Shown here one piece after another: positions 8,925 through 17,396 of a stretch of 64,000 nt of DNA. Position 1 is the stretch's first letter. Each line of letters starts with the position of its first letter. Under the pieces are notes generated by a model. That model saw only the letters and a list, made by a program, of their open reading frames with translations, was not told where the DNA came from and did no database searches. The stretch is from assembly GCF_001905445.1 (NCBI RefSeq), contig NZ_LIVQ01000003.1:559445-623444 (forward strand), given 5' to 3'. The DNA is from Streptomyces sp. CB00455. GTDB lineage: Bacteria; Actinomycetota; Actinomycetes; Streptomycetales; Streptomycetaceae. The translations under genes were made by a program, and so were the position numbers.

Positions 8925-9461
8925 ATGGCCACCCACGCGGTCCGGCACGTGAGGCGCCCGGTAGCGGCGCGGCTCGACGAGCACCTGCCGGTCGACCACC
9001 GGCTGAGCAAGGTGTACCGGGTGGGCGCGGGTCTGACGGGCCTGCTGCTCGTACTATTCGGGGTCCTGGGCCTCATCGACCGGATCGGCTTCTTCGACAC
9101 GGGCGGGGACCGGGTCCTGGGCCTCAACACGAACGGGGCGCTGAGCGTCCTGTCGATCCTGGTCGGTCTGCTGCTGTGCTTCGGGATGCTCAAGGGCGGG
9201 AACTTCGCCTCGACCCTGAACATCGTGCTGGGCCTGCTGTTCATCGCGAGCGGCTTCGTGAACCTCGCGCTGCTGGACACGGGGCTGAACTTCCTGGCCT
9301 TCCACATCCCGAATGTGCTGTTCAGCTTCGTCGTCGGCGTGATGCTCATGTGGTTCGGGATGTACGGGCGGGTGGGCAGCGCCCTGCCGCACGACAATCC
9401 GTACTGGCGGGCCCGCCACCCCGAGGAGGCGGAGCGCGAACAGCGCGCCCGTCGGCGGTAG
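8925..9461 (+). CDS. DUF4383 family four-helix membrane protein
   Basis: 178 residues. A charged 30-residue N-terminus containing VDHRLSKVYRVGAG precedes four hydrophobic helices, with GLNTNGALSVLS after helix 1. This matches the DUF4383 pattern of small actinobacterial membrane proteins. The tail is highly charged (EEAEREQRARRR). The function is unknown. ATG 8925 has GAGGAGG 6 bases upstream. It lies 155 bases after the coiled-coil gene on the same strand. Confidence 0.8.
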   Translation: MATHAVRHVRRPVAARLDEHLPVDHRLSKVYRVGAGLTGLLLVLFGVLGLIDRIGFFDTGGDRVLGLNTNGALSVLSILVGLLLCFGMLKGGNFASTLNIVLGLLFIASGFVNLALLDTGLNFLAFHIPNVLFSFVVGVMLMWFGMYGRVGSALPHDNPYWRARHPEEAEREQRARRR

Positions 9462-9512
9462 TCGCGCTCGGCCCGGGCTCCCTCCGGCGTTCCGGCCACC
9501 GTCGTCTGCGCG

Positions 9513-9592
9513 GCCGTCTCTGTGTCCGTCTCTGTGGCCGTCTCTGTGTCCGTCTCTGTGTCCGTCTCTGTGTCCGTCTCGGTGGCCGTCTG
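9513..9592. repeat. 12-bp tandem repeat, about 6-7 copies
   Basis: The unit CGTCTCTGTGTC (variants GTGGCC, GGTGGC) is repeated head to tail between the DUF4383 and FmdB genes. It is unusually CT-rich and T-containing for this genome. No coding role is seen. Confidence 0.85.
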
Positions 9593-9649
9593 CGCGCGTC
9601 CCCCGCCCGGGGATACCCGGACCGGCCCCGGCCGCATAGCCTTGGCCGC

Positions 9650-9868
9650 ATGCCTCGATACGAATACCGCTGCCGGACCTGCGACGACACCTTCGAGCTG
9701 AGCCGGCCCATGGCCGAGTCCTCCGCGCCCGCCGACTGCCCCGCCGGCCACCCGGACACCGTCAAGCTGCTGTCCGCCGTCGCCGTCGGCGGGAGCAGCA
9801 GCGCCCCCGCCGCGGCCCCCGCCATGGGTGGCGGCGGCGGTTGCTGCGGCGGAGGCGGCTGCGGCTGA
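9650..9868 (+). CDS. FmdB family zinc-ribbon protein
   Basis: 72 residues. It starts MPRYEYRCRTCDDTFE, the invariant FmdB/CxxC zinc-ribbon entry, and the second ligand pair is replaced by DCPAGH around residue 30. The tail is glycine-rich and ends GGGGGCCGGGGCG with three extra cysteines. Members are putative regulators or metal-binding proteins of unclear role. ATG 9650 is fixed by the conserved N-terminus. No good ribosome site is visible. Confidence 0.85.
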   Translation: MPRYEYRCRTCDDTFELSRPMAESSAPADCPAGHPDTVKLLSAVAVGGSSSAPAAAPAMGGGGGCCGGGGCG

Positions 9869-10105
9869 CCTCCGCCGACGGACGCCCGGCGCGGCTGGCC
9901 TCCGCCTACTGGCGTCCGCCGCGGCTGACCTCCCGCCGCCGGACACCCGGCGCCGGGCCGCCGCCGGACCCGGCGGCTCACACCCGGCGGTTCACATCCG
10001 ACTGCGGCCCGGCGCCGGCACCCGGCCGCCGGCCCGGGACAGCCGTACGCAGCCACCCGCACCGGCGCGGCCGGGCCGGGGCCGGGCCCCGGGGCGCGCG
10101 GGATC

Positions 10106-10765
10106 TCAGCGCTTGCGCGAGAGCGTCAGCCCGTCCGAGATCGCCAGCAGCACCGACTCCATGCGCGGATCCGCCGCGACGTGGTCGTTGTAGGCGCGCA
10201 CGCCCGCCGCCGAGCCGGTGGCCGTCTCGTCGAGGACCCTGCCGTGGAAGAGCGTGTTGTCCGTGACGATCAGGCCGCCCCGGCGCAGCCTCGGCACCAG
10301 TTCCTCCCAGTAGGCGATCTGGCTCTCCTTGTCGGCGTCCACGTAGGCCAGGTCGATGTGCTCCTCCTGCGGCATGGCCCGCAGGGTCTCCAGCGCGGGC
10401 GCGATGCGCAGGTCGATGCGGTCGGCGACGCCCGCCGCCTCCCACGCCTCCCTGCCGTACGCCGTCCACTCCTCGGAGACGTCGCAGGCGACGACGCGGC
10501 CGCCGGCGGGCAGCGCCTGGGCCATCGACAGGGTGGAGAATCCGGTGAAGGTGCCGATCTCGACGATGTGCCGGGCGCCCGTCAGCCGGACCAGGAAGGC
10601 CAGCAGCGGCCCCTGCTCCTGCGCCGACTGCATCCCGGCGACGTCGGGGAACTTCTCGTAGGTGGTCTCCACCAGCCTCTGCTGCACCGCGTCCAGCGGG
10701 GGGTTGTGGGCGAGCATGTACCGGTAGAGCTCGTCAGTGATCTTGGTGCTGTTGCCCTTGGTCAT
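10106..10765 (-). CDS. class I SAM-dependent O-methyltransferase (family 3, CCoAOMT-like)
   Basis: 219 residues with a full Rossmann methyltransferase core. VEIGTFTGFSTLSMA (about 69-83) binds SAM, VACDVSEEW is the acidic beta-2 end, DLAYVDADKESQIAYWEEL (about 138-156) carries the metal-binding Asp, and IVTDNTLFHGRV (about 165) completes the divalent-metal site of catechol-type O-methyltransferases. ATG 10765 overlaps the HAD gene stop by 4 bases (ATGA), making it the last cistron of a four-gene coupled operon with the CitE-like, PRTase/StiP and HAD genes. The substrate is unknown. The coupling suggests it modifies the product of that Ter-linked pathway or handles a stress-related catechol. 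Confidence 0.9.
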   Translation of the reverse strand: MTKGNSTKITDELYRYMLAHNPPLDAVQQRLVETTYEKFPDVAGMQSAQEQGPLLAFLVRLTGARHIVEIGTFTGFSTLSMAQALPAGGRVVACDVSEEWTAYGREAWEAAGVADRIDLRIAPALETLRAMPQEEHIDLAYVDADKESQIAYWEELVPRLRRGGLIVTDNTLFHGRVLDETATGSAAGVRAYNDHVAADPRMESVLLAISDGLTLSRKR

Positions 10766-11583
10766 GCCGTCAGTGTCGCAACCGTCCTGCCGAATTCGCG
10801 GACGATTTCCTCACCCGCCAGCACCCCGGCCGCCGTCAGGGCGGTGACGGTCGGCGCGTTCCACCGGGCTTCGGCCAGTTCTCCGTGGCCCGGGCGCCAG
10901 CCGGCGTCCGCCGCCAGCAGCAGGTCGGCGTCCAGCAGCGAGTCGCCGGCGGCGAGGGTGGTCGTGGCGCCCGTGCGGTCGGCGACCTCGCGCATCGCCG
11001 CGCTCTTGGTCAGCGGACGCGGCACGGCGTAGATCTTGCGGCCTTGGAGGGAGACCGTCCAGCCGCGCGTCTGTGCCCACTCCGACAGGGACTTCAGCCA
11101 CTGCGCGGGGACCAGGGCGCGCTCCACGACCAGGTAGGCGAACAGGTCCTCGGCGATCCGCGTCTTGCGCAGCCACATCGGGTCGGCCGTGGCCAGCAGG
11201 TGGGCGTGGACCTCTTCCAGCGGGGCGCACTCCTGCGCCAGGCGCGCCGCGACCTGCCGCCGCCAGTCGCGGTCCGGTACCCCGTCGACGAGCAGCTGAC
11301 CGCCGTTCGCGCAGATGGCGTACCGGGCGGGGCGGCCGGGGAAGCGGATGCGCTGGTACTGCTTGCGGGTGCGTGTCGTGGTCGGGACGAAGACGACCGA
11401 CGGGTCGGCGGACAGTTCCGCCAGGAGTCCGGCCGCCGTCTCCGTCATGTAGGACAGCGGCTTGCTCTCATGGACCTCGACGCACAGCAGCCGGGGGGCC
11501 ACCGGGTCGGGCATGGTCAGGCCGAGGGCGGCCGCCGAGTAGATGAGCGTACGGTCGAGATCACTGGCTACCAGGACAGTCAC
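10762..11583 (-). CDS. HAD-superfamily hydrolase of the Ter-linked biosynthetic operon
   Basis: 273 residues. HAD motif I is VASDLDRTLIYS (Asp about 8 and 10), the conserved lysine lies near KSAAM, and motif IV is AAGDSLLDADLL (about 225-236). A Cof-type cap sits between them. It probably dephosphorylates a sugar- or nucleoside-phosphate-like metabolite. GTG 11583 overlaps the stop of the upstream PRTase/StiP gene in GTGA, and its own stop overlaps the O-methyltransferase start in ATGA. This start puts motif I at residue 8, as usual for the family. HAD enzymes of this type are recurrent members of Ter-associated operons that encode PRTase, TRSP, CitE-like and StiP proteins. Confidence 0.87.
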   Translation of the reverse strand: MTVLVASDLDRTLIYSAAALGLTMPDPVAPRLLCVEVHESKPLSYMTETAAGLLAELSADPSVVFVPTTTRTRKQYQRIRFPGRPARYAICANGGQLLVDGVPDRDWRRQVAARLAQECAPLEEVHAHLLATADPMWLRKTRIAEDLFAYLVVERALVPAQWLKSLSEWAQTRGWTVSLQGRKIYAVPRPLTKSAAMREVADRTGATTTLAAGDSLLDADLLLAADAGWRPGHGELAEARWNAPTVTALTAAGVLAGEEIVREFGRTVATLTA

Positions 11584-14234
11584 TTGGAGGCCACAGCCTT
11601 TCCGTCGGCGCCGGTGGCGCCGCGCGTGAACCGGGGGTGGATGAGTCCGACGCACGTGTAGGGCAGCCCGTCGACTTCCTCCACCGGGACTCCGCGCTGC
11701 CCGGCGAGCAGCCGTACGTGGTCCAGGTCTGCCCCGGCGCCGCGCTGGGCGAGGATCTTCCACGGCACCCGGCGCAGCAGGACCCGGGTGGTCTCGCCGA
11801 CGCCCGGCTTGACCAGGTTGACGTCGTGGATGCCGTACTCCTCGCTGATGCGTTCAACCGCGGCCCAGCCCTCCCAGGTCGGGGTGCGGTCGGCCGCGAG
11901 GAGCTCCTTGACCCCGGTGTCGACGGCGTCGGCCACCTCGTCGAAGTGGGCGGCGACGGTGTCGACGAAGTCGGTGGAGACGTCGGCGCCGGCGAGTTCG
12001 CGGTAGAACTTCGCGCCGTGGAAGTCGCGGGGCCCGACCAGGTCGGACCTCAGAACCGTACGCGAGACGAGCCCGGAGACGGTGGAATTGAGACAGGCGG
12101 AGGGGATCAGGAAGTCCTCGCGGGTGCCGTAGGTCTCCACGCAGGAGCCGGGGTCGGCGAGGACGACGATCTCGGGGTCGAAGCCGGGGAAATCGGCGAG
12201 GGCGGCCTTCAGTTCGCGGCTGATGGCGCCCTTGCCGGTCCAGCCGTCGACGAAGACGACATCGGCCGGGTCGTGGTGGGCGGCCAGCCAGCGCAGGGCG
12301 TTGGCGTCGATGCCGCGGCCGCGCACGATGGAGACGGCGTAGTGCGGCAGGTCCAGACCGTGCCGGGCCTGCGCCCAGCGCCGCATGAGCACGCCGACGG
12401 GGGTGCCGGCGCGGGCCAGGGAGACCAGGACCGGGGACGGGCGGGGGTCCCGCGCGTGCCGGAGGCCCCGGGGGCGTTCGGCGAGGACGGTCTCGGTGAC
12501 GACGCCGACGGCGCGGGCGATGCGGGCCGCGGAGGCGGTCAGGGCGCTCTGGTAGAGCTGCTGGTACTGGGGGGACGGCTGGTACTCGACGGGCAGGGAT
12601 TCGGCGTAGTGCGCGCCGCCCGCTTGGATCGCCTCCTCGCGCTCCTCGGTCGGGGCCTCCAGCCGCACGTCGGAGAAGTCCTGGAGCAGCCAGCCGACGT
12701 CCTCGGCCGCGTACGAGGAGAAGGCGGGGCCGCGCAGGGGCTCGGTCATGATCGGCTCCTGCCGGTCGGGTACGTGGGACGGTACGACGGCCAGCAGGAC
12801 GCGGCCGGTGTGCGGGGCCAGGCCCGCGAGCAGTCCGGTCCGCAGCTCGGGGGTGTCCCCGGCGGAGTCGACGACGGCGACGACGGCGTCGAAGCCGGCT
12901 CCGGCGACGTTGTAGGCGTACCGGTCGCCGGGGCCGTCGGCCGGGGCGTCGTGGGCCGGGAAGACGAGCCGGGTGCGGATGGCGTAGCCGGGGTCGTCGA
13001 CGGCGAGGACGGGCGAGCGGGTGGTGGTGGAGAAGCGGACCTCACGGGCCGCTCCGGCCTCCTCCAGGGCCTTGGCGAGGCGCAGCGGCGCGTACATCAG
13101 CTCTTCGTTGCCGAGGACGAGGACCCGTCCGGGGTCCCGGCCGAGCGCGGCCGCGATCCGGGCGGCCATCGCGGGCAGGGCGTCGTCCAGGGCCTTGCGG
13201 TGGGCGCAGGTGAAGCCGTGGCGGCCGCCGTCGGGGACCCCCGCGGGCCAGTCGAGGTCCACGCGGTGGTGGGTACGGGCGTGGCCCTGGGGGCCGTCGC
13301 CGTCGTCGCGAGCGTCGCGGTCCGGGCACGAGCCGTCCGCGGGGATCGCGGTCGGGCCGTCCCCGCGGGCCGCGGCCGCCGGGCCGCCGGCCGGGGTCAC
13401 GGGCGCGCCGTCCGCCGGGGTCACGGCCGGGCCATTCCCCCGGGTCGCGGCGACGGCGGCCCGGGCCTTCGCTTCGTACTCCTCGACCAGCGCCTGCCCC
13501 TTGGCCAGGACCCCCTCCGGGAGGCGCACCGTTCCCGAGGCGAGCGCGACGAGGTCGACGCGGGCGCCCAGCTCGGCGGCGAAGGCGGTGAGCCGGTCGC
13601 GGTCGGCCGGGGAACGCATGTCGACGAGGGCGACGACCACGTAGTGCGCGCGGGGGTGGCGTGCGTGCAGGTCGCGAATGGTGTTCAGGACCGTGTTGCC
13701 GGTGGAGAACTCGTCGTCGACGAGGACCAGCGGCCCGCTGCCGGCGAGCAGCGCCGGGTCCTCGGGCAGCAGCAGGTGCGAGGTGGCGTGCGAGTGCGCC
13801 TCCTCGAAACCGCCGGCGGGCTCGACCCCCGGCACGGGGCGGCGGGTGGAGTGCAGGTAGGGGGCGGGGCCGAGGCCGTCGGCCACGCAGTGGCCGAGGC
13901 CGGTGGCCGTCTCGGCGTAACCGAGGACGACCGCGGATGCGGCTGTGTCCTCGCCGAGCAGCGCCCGGACTCTCTCGCCGAGCCCGTATCCGGCGGCGTA
14001 CACGGCCGCCGGGGACTGCGGGACGTGCTTTCCCAGCACCTGCGAGACCAGCAGGTGCGCCCGCTTGGGGTTGCGCCGCAGGGCGAGCCCGAGCAGCTCC
14101 GGGAGCCGCGGGGAGCCCGGATCGCCGGCCTCCTCCAGACCGACGCCCAATCGCTCCGCGACCCAGGTTCCCGACCACACCGATTCGATCGTCTTGCCCT
14201 TCTCCGTCGTACGCCTCGTCCGGGGCGGGCTCAC
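11580..14234 (-). CDS. phosphoribosyltransferase-TRSP-StiP-PELOTA fusion protein (Ter-linked)
   Basis: 884 residues in one frame. Residues about 30-250 are a phosphoribosyltransferase (PRTase_2 type) with the PRPP loop LVLVDDEFSTGNTVLN near 170. Residues about 255-325 are a Pro/Ala/Gly linker of low complexity. Residues about 330-490 match the TRSP domain that follows such PRTases. Residues about 500-800 resemble the StiP domain, and the last 80 (HDVNLVKPGVGETTRVLLRR onward) the PELOTA RNA-binding-like domain. An internal ATG at 12749 (residue 496), preceded by CAGGAG at 7 bases and reading ATGA, could start a separate StiP protein. GTG 14234 overlaps the CitE-like stop. It is proposed to make a nucleoside-like stress metabolite. 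Confidence 0.85.
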   Translation of the reverse strand: MSPPRTRRTTEKGKTIESVWSGTWVAERLGVGLEEAGDPGSPRLPELLGLALRRNPKRAHLLVSQVLGKHVPQSPAAVYAAGYGLGERVRALLGEDTAASAVVLGYAETATGLGHCVADGLGPAPYLHSTRRPVPGVEPAGGFEEAHSHATSHLLLPEDPALLAGSGPLVLVDDEFSTGNTVLNTIRDLHARHPRAHYVVVALVDMRSPADRDRLTAFAAELGARVDLVALASGTVRLPEGVLAKGQALVEEYEAKARAAVAATRGNGPAVTPADGAPVTPAGGPAAAARGDGPTAIPADGSCPDRDARDDGDGPQGHARTHHRVDLDWPAGVPDGGRHGFTCAHRKALDDALPAMAARIAAALGRDPGRVLVLGNEELMYAPLRLAKALEEAGAAREVRFSTTTRSPVLAVDDPGYAIRTRLVFPAHDAPADGPGDRYAYNVAGAGFDAVVAVVDSAGDTPELRTGLLAGLAPHTGRVLLAVVPSHVPDRQEPIMTEPLRGPAFSSYAAEDVGWLLQDFSDVRLEAPTEEREEAIQAGGAHYAESLPVEYQPSPQYQQLYQSALTASAARIARAVGVVTETVLAERPRGLRHARDPRPSPVLVSLARAGTPVGVLMRRWAQARHGLDLPHYAVSIVRGRGIDANALRWLAAHHDPADVVFVDGWTGKGAISRELKAALADFPGFDPEIVVLADPGSCVETYGTREDFLIPSACLNSTVSGLVSRTVLRSDLVGPRDFHGAKFYRELAGADVSTDFVDTVAAHFDEVADAVDTGVKELLAADRTPTWEGWAAVERISEEYGIHDVNLVKPGVGETTRVLLRRVPWKILAQRGAGADLDHVRLLAGQRGVPVEEVDGLPYTCVGLIHPRFTRGATGADGKAVASK

Positions 14235-15397
14235 ACCTGGAGCCCTGCCGTGAGCAGGTCGACGAAGCCGACCTCCTCCTTCGCCACACCGAAGACCTCG
14301 GCGCGCTGCATGGTGCGCTCGGCCCAGGCCCGGTGGGGCTTCACTTCGTTCATCTTGTTCGTATAAGCCGACCGCATGACGCCGCCGCCGCCGCGCTCGG
14401 GGCGCAGGATGTCCTGGGCGTCGCTGAATTCCTCGTGGGAGACCACCGACAGCGCGTGGACGGGCGTGACGTGCGCGGGGTGGATGCAGGTCTTGCCGAG
14501 CAGGCCGTTGGCCCGGTCCAGCTCGATCTCCCGCAGGAGGCCGTCCAGGTCGTGCTCGATGAGGGCGGTGCGCAGCTCCTCGACGCCCTCCTCCAGGAAG
14601 GGGCTGCGGCGCAGCTGGGGCTTGAAGAGGCGCTGCTGGCTGCGGAAGTACTCCCAGACCGGGCCGGTGACGGTGAAGCCGGTGCCGTCCGCGCGGCTGA
14701 GGACGTTGACCACGTCGGCGATCACGCCGGCCACGATCTGGACGTCGTAGGCGGTCATGTCGGGGGTGCGCCGCAGGCCGTAGGCCGAGCAGAAGTCGGT
14801 GACGCCCAGGCGCAGGGCCAGGACCCGCTCGCGGTGGCTGTCCACCGTGCGGGAGATCCCGGCGAGGGCGTCGGCGCGGGTTTCCAGGTGGAGGAGGTCG
14901 GGGGTTTCCAGGACGGGCATGGCGTACAGGCGTCCCGGGGCGCTGGTGGCCTCCGTCTGGGCGACGGCGTCGAGGAAGGCCTTGCCGCGGCTCTCGTCGA
15001 ACTTGGGAAGTACGAATCCGGCCAGTCTCCGCGCGGAGCGGCCGAGGCGGTGCACGAGGTCGGGTATCTGCTCGGGCGTGCGGACGCGGATGAACAGCAG
15101 CGGGAGCTCTTCCTCGTCCGCGTCGAGCTCGGCGAACTGCCGGACGAGGTTCTCCTCGGCCCCGGTGACGTCGCCGTCGCTGATGGAATCCTCCAGGCAG
15201 AGGACCATGGAGACGACTCCGTGGCCGGCCTGCTTGCGGATGTCCCGGGCGAGCTGGGGCCGGGTGGCGGGGCTGTAGAGCGTGGCACCGAGAGCGGCGG
15301 CGAGGACGCGCATCGGCGAGGATCCGGTGAATTCCACCGGTTCCTGGTGGAAGAGGTCCCTACGGACAGTGGGCGATATGTGCCCGAAGTGACGCAT
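14231..15397 (-). CDS. HpcH/HpaI aldolase / CitE-like lyase of the Ter operon
   Basis: 388 residues with a TIM-barrel CitE-like layout: LYSPATRPQLARDI near the N-terminus, SMVLCLEDSISDGD (acidic metal ligand), LPLLFIRVRTPEQ, GFVLPKFDESRG and GKTCIHPAHVTPVH near residue 310, the typical C-terminal signature. It should make or break a C-C bond in an acyl-CoA- or oxoacid-like substrate. ATG 15397 is the first cistron of the four-gene minus-strand chain; its stop overlaps the next GTG start (GTGA). A TTGACT/TATTAC promoter lies 44-70 bases upstream. It diverges from a terD gene. Confidence 0.87.
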   Translation of the reverse strand: MRHFGHISPTVRRDLFHQEPVEFTGSSPMRVLAAALGATLYSPATRPQLARDIRKQAGHGVVSMVLCLEDSISDGDVTGAEENLVRQFAELDADEEELPLLFIRVRTPEQIPDLVHRLGRSARRLAGFVLPKFDESRGKAFLDAVAQTEATSAPGRLYAMPVLETPDLLHLETRADALAGISRTVDSHRERVLALRLGVTDFCSAYGLRRTPDMTAYDVQIVAGVIADVVNVLSRADGTGFTVTGPVWEYFRSQQRLFKPQLRRSPFLEEGVEELRTALIEHDLDGLLREIELDRANGLLGKTCIHPAHVTPVHALSVVSHEEFSDAQDILRPERGGGGVMRSAYTNKMNEVKPHRAWAERTMQRAEVFGVAKEEVGFVDLLTAGLQV

Positions 15398-15440
15398 GTG
15401 CTTCCCCCGTACTGCCTCGGCGGCCCAACTGGCGTGGCCG

Positions 15441-15467
15441 GTAATAGTACGTACGAACGTGAGTCAA
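15441..15467 (-). promoter_or_regulatory. probable vegetative promoter of the CitE-PRTase-HAD-methyltransferase operon
   Basis: Minus strand TTGACT (15467-15462), 15-bp spacer, TATTAC (15446-15441), giving a leader of about 35-40 bases. The spacer is shorter than the ideal 17 and contains CGTACGTAC, a small palindrome that could bind a regulator. Confidence 0.4.
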
Positions 15468-15583
15468 GAGTTCCTCAAGCACATGAAGTTCAGGTAACCC
15501 TCTTGCACCATGCCCCGCTCTTGCGTTCTCAGACACGCTCCTGCGGGGGGCCGCATTGTCCCGCTCCACCCCGGGAGGGCAGG

Positions 15584-16348
15584 ATGACGGGCATGACGCA
15601 CGCGATGCAGAAGGGCTCGAACATCCCGGTGGCCGCCGTGGCGGTCAGGGCGGTGCTCCGCTGGACGGCCGGCCCCGAGGTGCCGGACGTGGACGCCTCC
15701 GCCCTGCTCGTGGGTCCCGACGGCCGGGTGCGTTCGGATGAGGACTTCGTCTTCTACAACCAGCCCCGGCACCCCTCGGGCGCCGTCTGGCGGCTCGGCA
15801 AGAAGCAGCTCGGCGACGCGGTCACCGACGCCGTCCAGGCGGACCTGCGGACGGTGACCCGGTCGGTGGACCGGATCCTGGTGGTGGCCTCCGCCGAGGA
15901 CGTCCCCTTCGAGCAGGTCCGCGACCTGCGCATCCTGCTGTACGACGCCACCGCGACCGGCGGCTCCGAACCGCTGGCCTACTTCGACGTGCGGCCCGAG
16001 ACCGGCGCCGAGACGGCGCTGATCTGCGGGGAGCTGTACCGCCGGGGCGAGGGGTGGAAGTTCCGCGCCCTCGGTGAGGGCTACTCCGACGGCCTGGTGG
16101 GGCTGGCGACCGACCACGGGATCTCGGTCGACGAGAACGCCCCGGAGCCCGCCGGGAGCCCGGTGGCCGTGCCCACCGGCGACCAGACGGCGGCCATGGC
16201 CCCGCCGGCGCCGCCCACGCAGGCGCCGCCGCCGGTCGAGCCCGCCTACGGGTACCCCCAGCCCGTGTCCCCCGCCCCGGTGCCGGGACCGGGGGCGGAC
16301 CCCTCCTTCCGGCTGCCGGTGCAGGGGCCGCAGTTCATCCGCCGCTGA
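15584..16348 (+). CDS. TerD family protein with proline-rich C-terminal tail
   Basis: 254 residues. The TerD domain spans about 8-185, with DVDASALLVGPDGRV, SDEDFVFYNQPRHPSGAV, LLYDATATGG and GELYRRGEGWKFRALGEGY, the usual Ca2+-binding jelly-roll signatures. The first acidic site is slightly altered. The last 65 residues are Pro/Ala-rich and disordered-looking (PPAPPTQAPPPVEP). TerD proteins bind calcium and act in membrane-associated stress complexes with TerC. ATG 15584 follows GGGAGGG at 6 bases. The gene diverges from the CitE-like operon across 186 bases, suggesting shared regulation. Confidence 0.88.
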   Translation: MTGMTHAMQKGSNIPVAAVAVRAVLRWTAGPEVPDVDASALLVGPDGRVRSDEDFVFYNQPRHPSGAVWRLGKKQLGDAVTDAVQADLRTVTRSVDRILVVASAEDVPFEQVRDLRILLYDATATGGSEPLAYFDVRPETGAETALICGELYRRGEGWKFRALGEGYSDGLVGLATDHGISVDENAPEPAGSPVAVPTGDQTAAMAPPAPPTQAPPPVEPAYGYPQPVSPAPVPGPGADPSFRLPVQGPQFIRR

Positions 16349-16426
16349 CGCACCCGGCGCCGGGGCGTGGCCGGCCCCGGGCGTGGCCGGGCTTGACCGC
16401 CCGGGTTGACCACCGGCTTGACCACC

Positions 16427-16481
16427 GGTCCGGGGCCGCCGGTCCGGGCTGCCGGTCCGGGGCCGCCGGTCCGGGGCCGCC
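16427..16481. repeat. 13-14 bp tandem repeat, four copies
   Basis: The unit GGTCCGGGGCCGCC is repeated four times (the second copy is one base shorter) in the convergent gap between the TerD and TerA-like genes. It may fold into GC hairpins and stop transcription from both sides. Confidence 0.8.
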
Positions 16482-16528
16482 GGGGGTTCGGCCGCGGTAG
16501 CCCTCCGGCGCTCCGGCCGGCCAGGGCG

Positions 16529-17269
16529 TCAGGCCTTGGTGCTCTTGTAACCCCGGCCCCACTGGAGGCCCCAGCCGTACAGCCGGTCCAGCTCGGCCTG
16601 GAAGCCGTACACGAACTTCACCTCGCGCCGCACGACCAGCTCCCCCTTGATCCGCTCCAGCGAGACCACCGCGCAGGAGCGGGCCTGCGGGTGCCGTTCC
16701 TCCAGCGGGATCTCGATCCGCGGGCCGGTGACCGGGAAGAGGGTGACCATGGCGTGCGTCCGGTCGAAGGCCGGGGTCTGGTCGTAGATGTAGACGAAGA
16801 CCAGCAGCCGCTTGATGTCCTCGGCGTGGTCGAGGTTGACGTACAGGGTCTCGCCCGAGGCCGAACCGAAGCGGTCGTCCCCGCTGAGCTTGACGTACGG
16901 CGGGTCGTTGATGTCGCCGAGCAGGTTGCCCAATGGCTGCACGACGCCCCGGGTACCGTCCGTCAGCTCGTACAGGCAGCCCATGTCGAGGTCCACGTTG
17001 ACCATGCCCTGGGTGTGCGCCTGCACCATGTCGGGCTTGAACAGTTTGAACGGGTGCCGCAAGAGCCGCCCGGCCTGTCCCGAGCTGCCGCCGATGTCCG
17101 AGGTGCGCATGCGCCAGGACAGGTTGACGCGCAGATTGCCGTGGACTGCCCCCTGCTTGCTGAGCGACACCGTCGGATGTCGCTTGCTCAGCTCGATCGC
17201 GTTCGACCCGGCGCTGCCCGACTGGAACTGCACGGCGCGGCTGCCCCTGATGCCGTCGAAGAAGCCCAT
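16529..17269 (-). CDS. TerA-like tellurium-resistance family protein
   Basis: 246 residues beginning MGFFDGIRGSRAVQF. The core has beta-rich TerD-superfamily spacing: TVSLSKQGAVHGNLRVNLSW, MVNVDLDMGCLYEL, YVKLSGDDRFG, GETLYVNLDHAEDIKRLLVF and VVSLERIKGELVVRRE. This fits TerA-type relatives, which associate with TerD/TerC in membrane stress complexes. ATG 17269 follows AAGGGGGGG. It is separated from the DUF475 gene upstream by a strong terminator (17301-17366), so it should have its own promoter or rely on read-through. Confidence 0.75.
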   Translation of the reverse strand: MGFFDGIRGSRAVQFQSGSAGSNAIELSKRHPTVSLSKQGAVHGNLRVNLSWRMRTSDIGGSSGQAGRLLRHPFKLFKPDMVQAHTQGMVNVDLDMGCLYELTDGTRGVVQPLGNLLGDINDPPYVKLSGDDRFGSASGETLYVNLDHAEDIKRLLVFVYIYDQTPAFDRTHAMVTLFPVTGPRIEIPLEERHPQARSCAVVSLERIKGELVVRREVKFVYGFQAELDRLYGWGLQWGRGYKSTKA

Positions 17270-17300
17270 CCCTACCCCCCCTTGATGCCTACGGAAAAGC

Positions 17301-17366
17301 GGGGCGGCCCGCCGGGTCCGCGGCCCTCCCCGGACTTCGTCCGGGAGGGACCCCCTGGGCCGCCCC
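17301..17366 (-). terminator. large nested hairpin between the DUF475 and TerA-like genes
   Basis: Outer arms GGGGCGGCCC/GGGCCGCCCC enclose an inner arm pair CCGGAC/GTCCGG with flanking CCCTCC/GGAGGG. It follows the stop of the DUF475 gene on the minus strand. Confidence 0.75.
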
Positions 17367-17396
17367 GCAATGGAGCGTTCCGCATTAACGCCGCGG

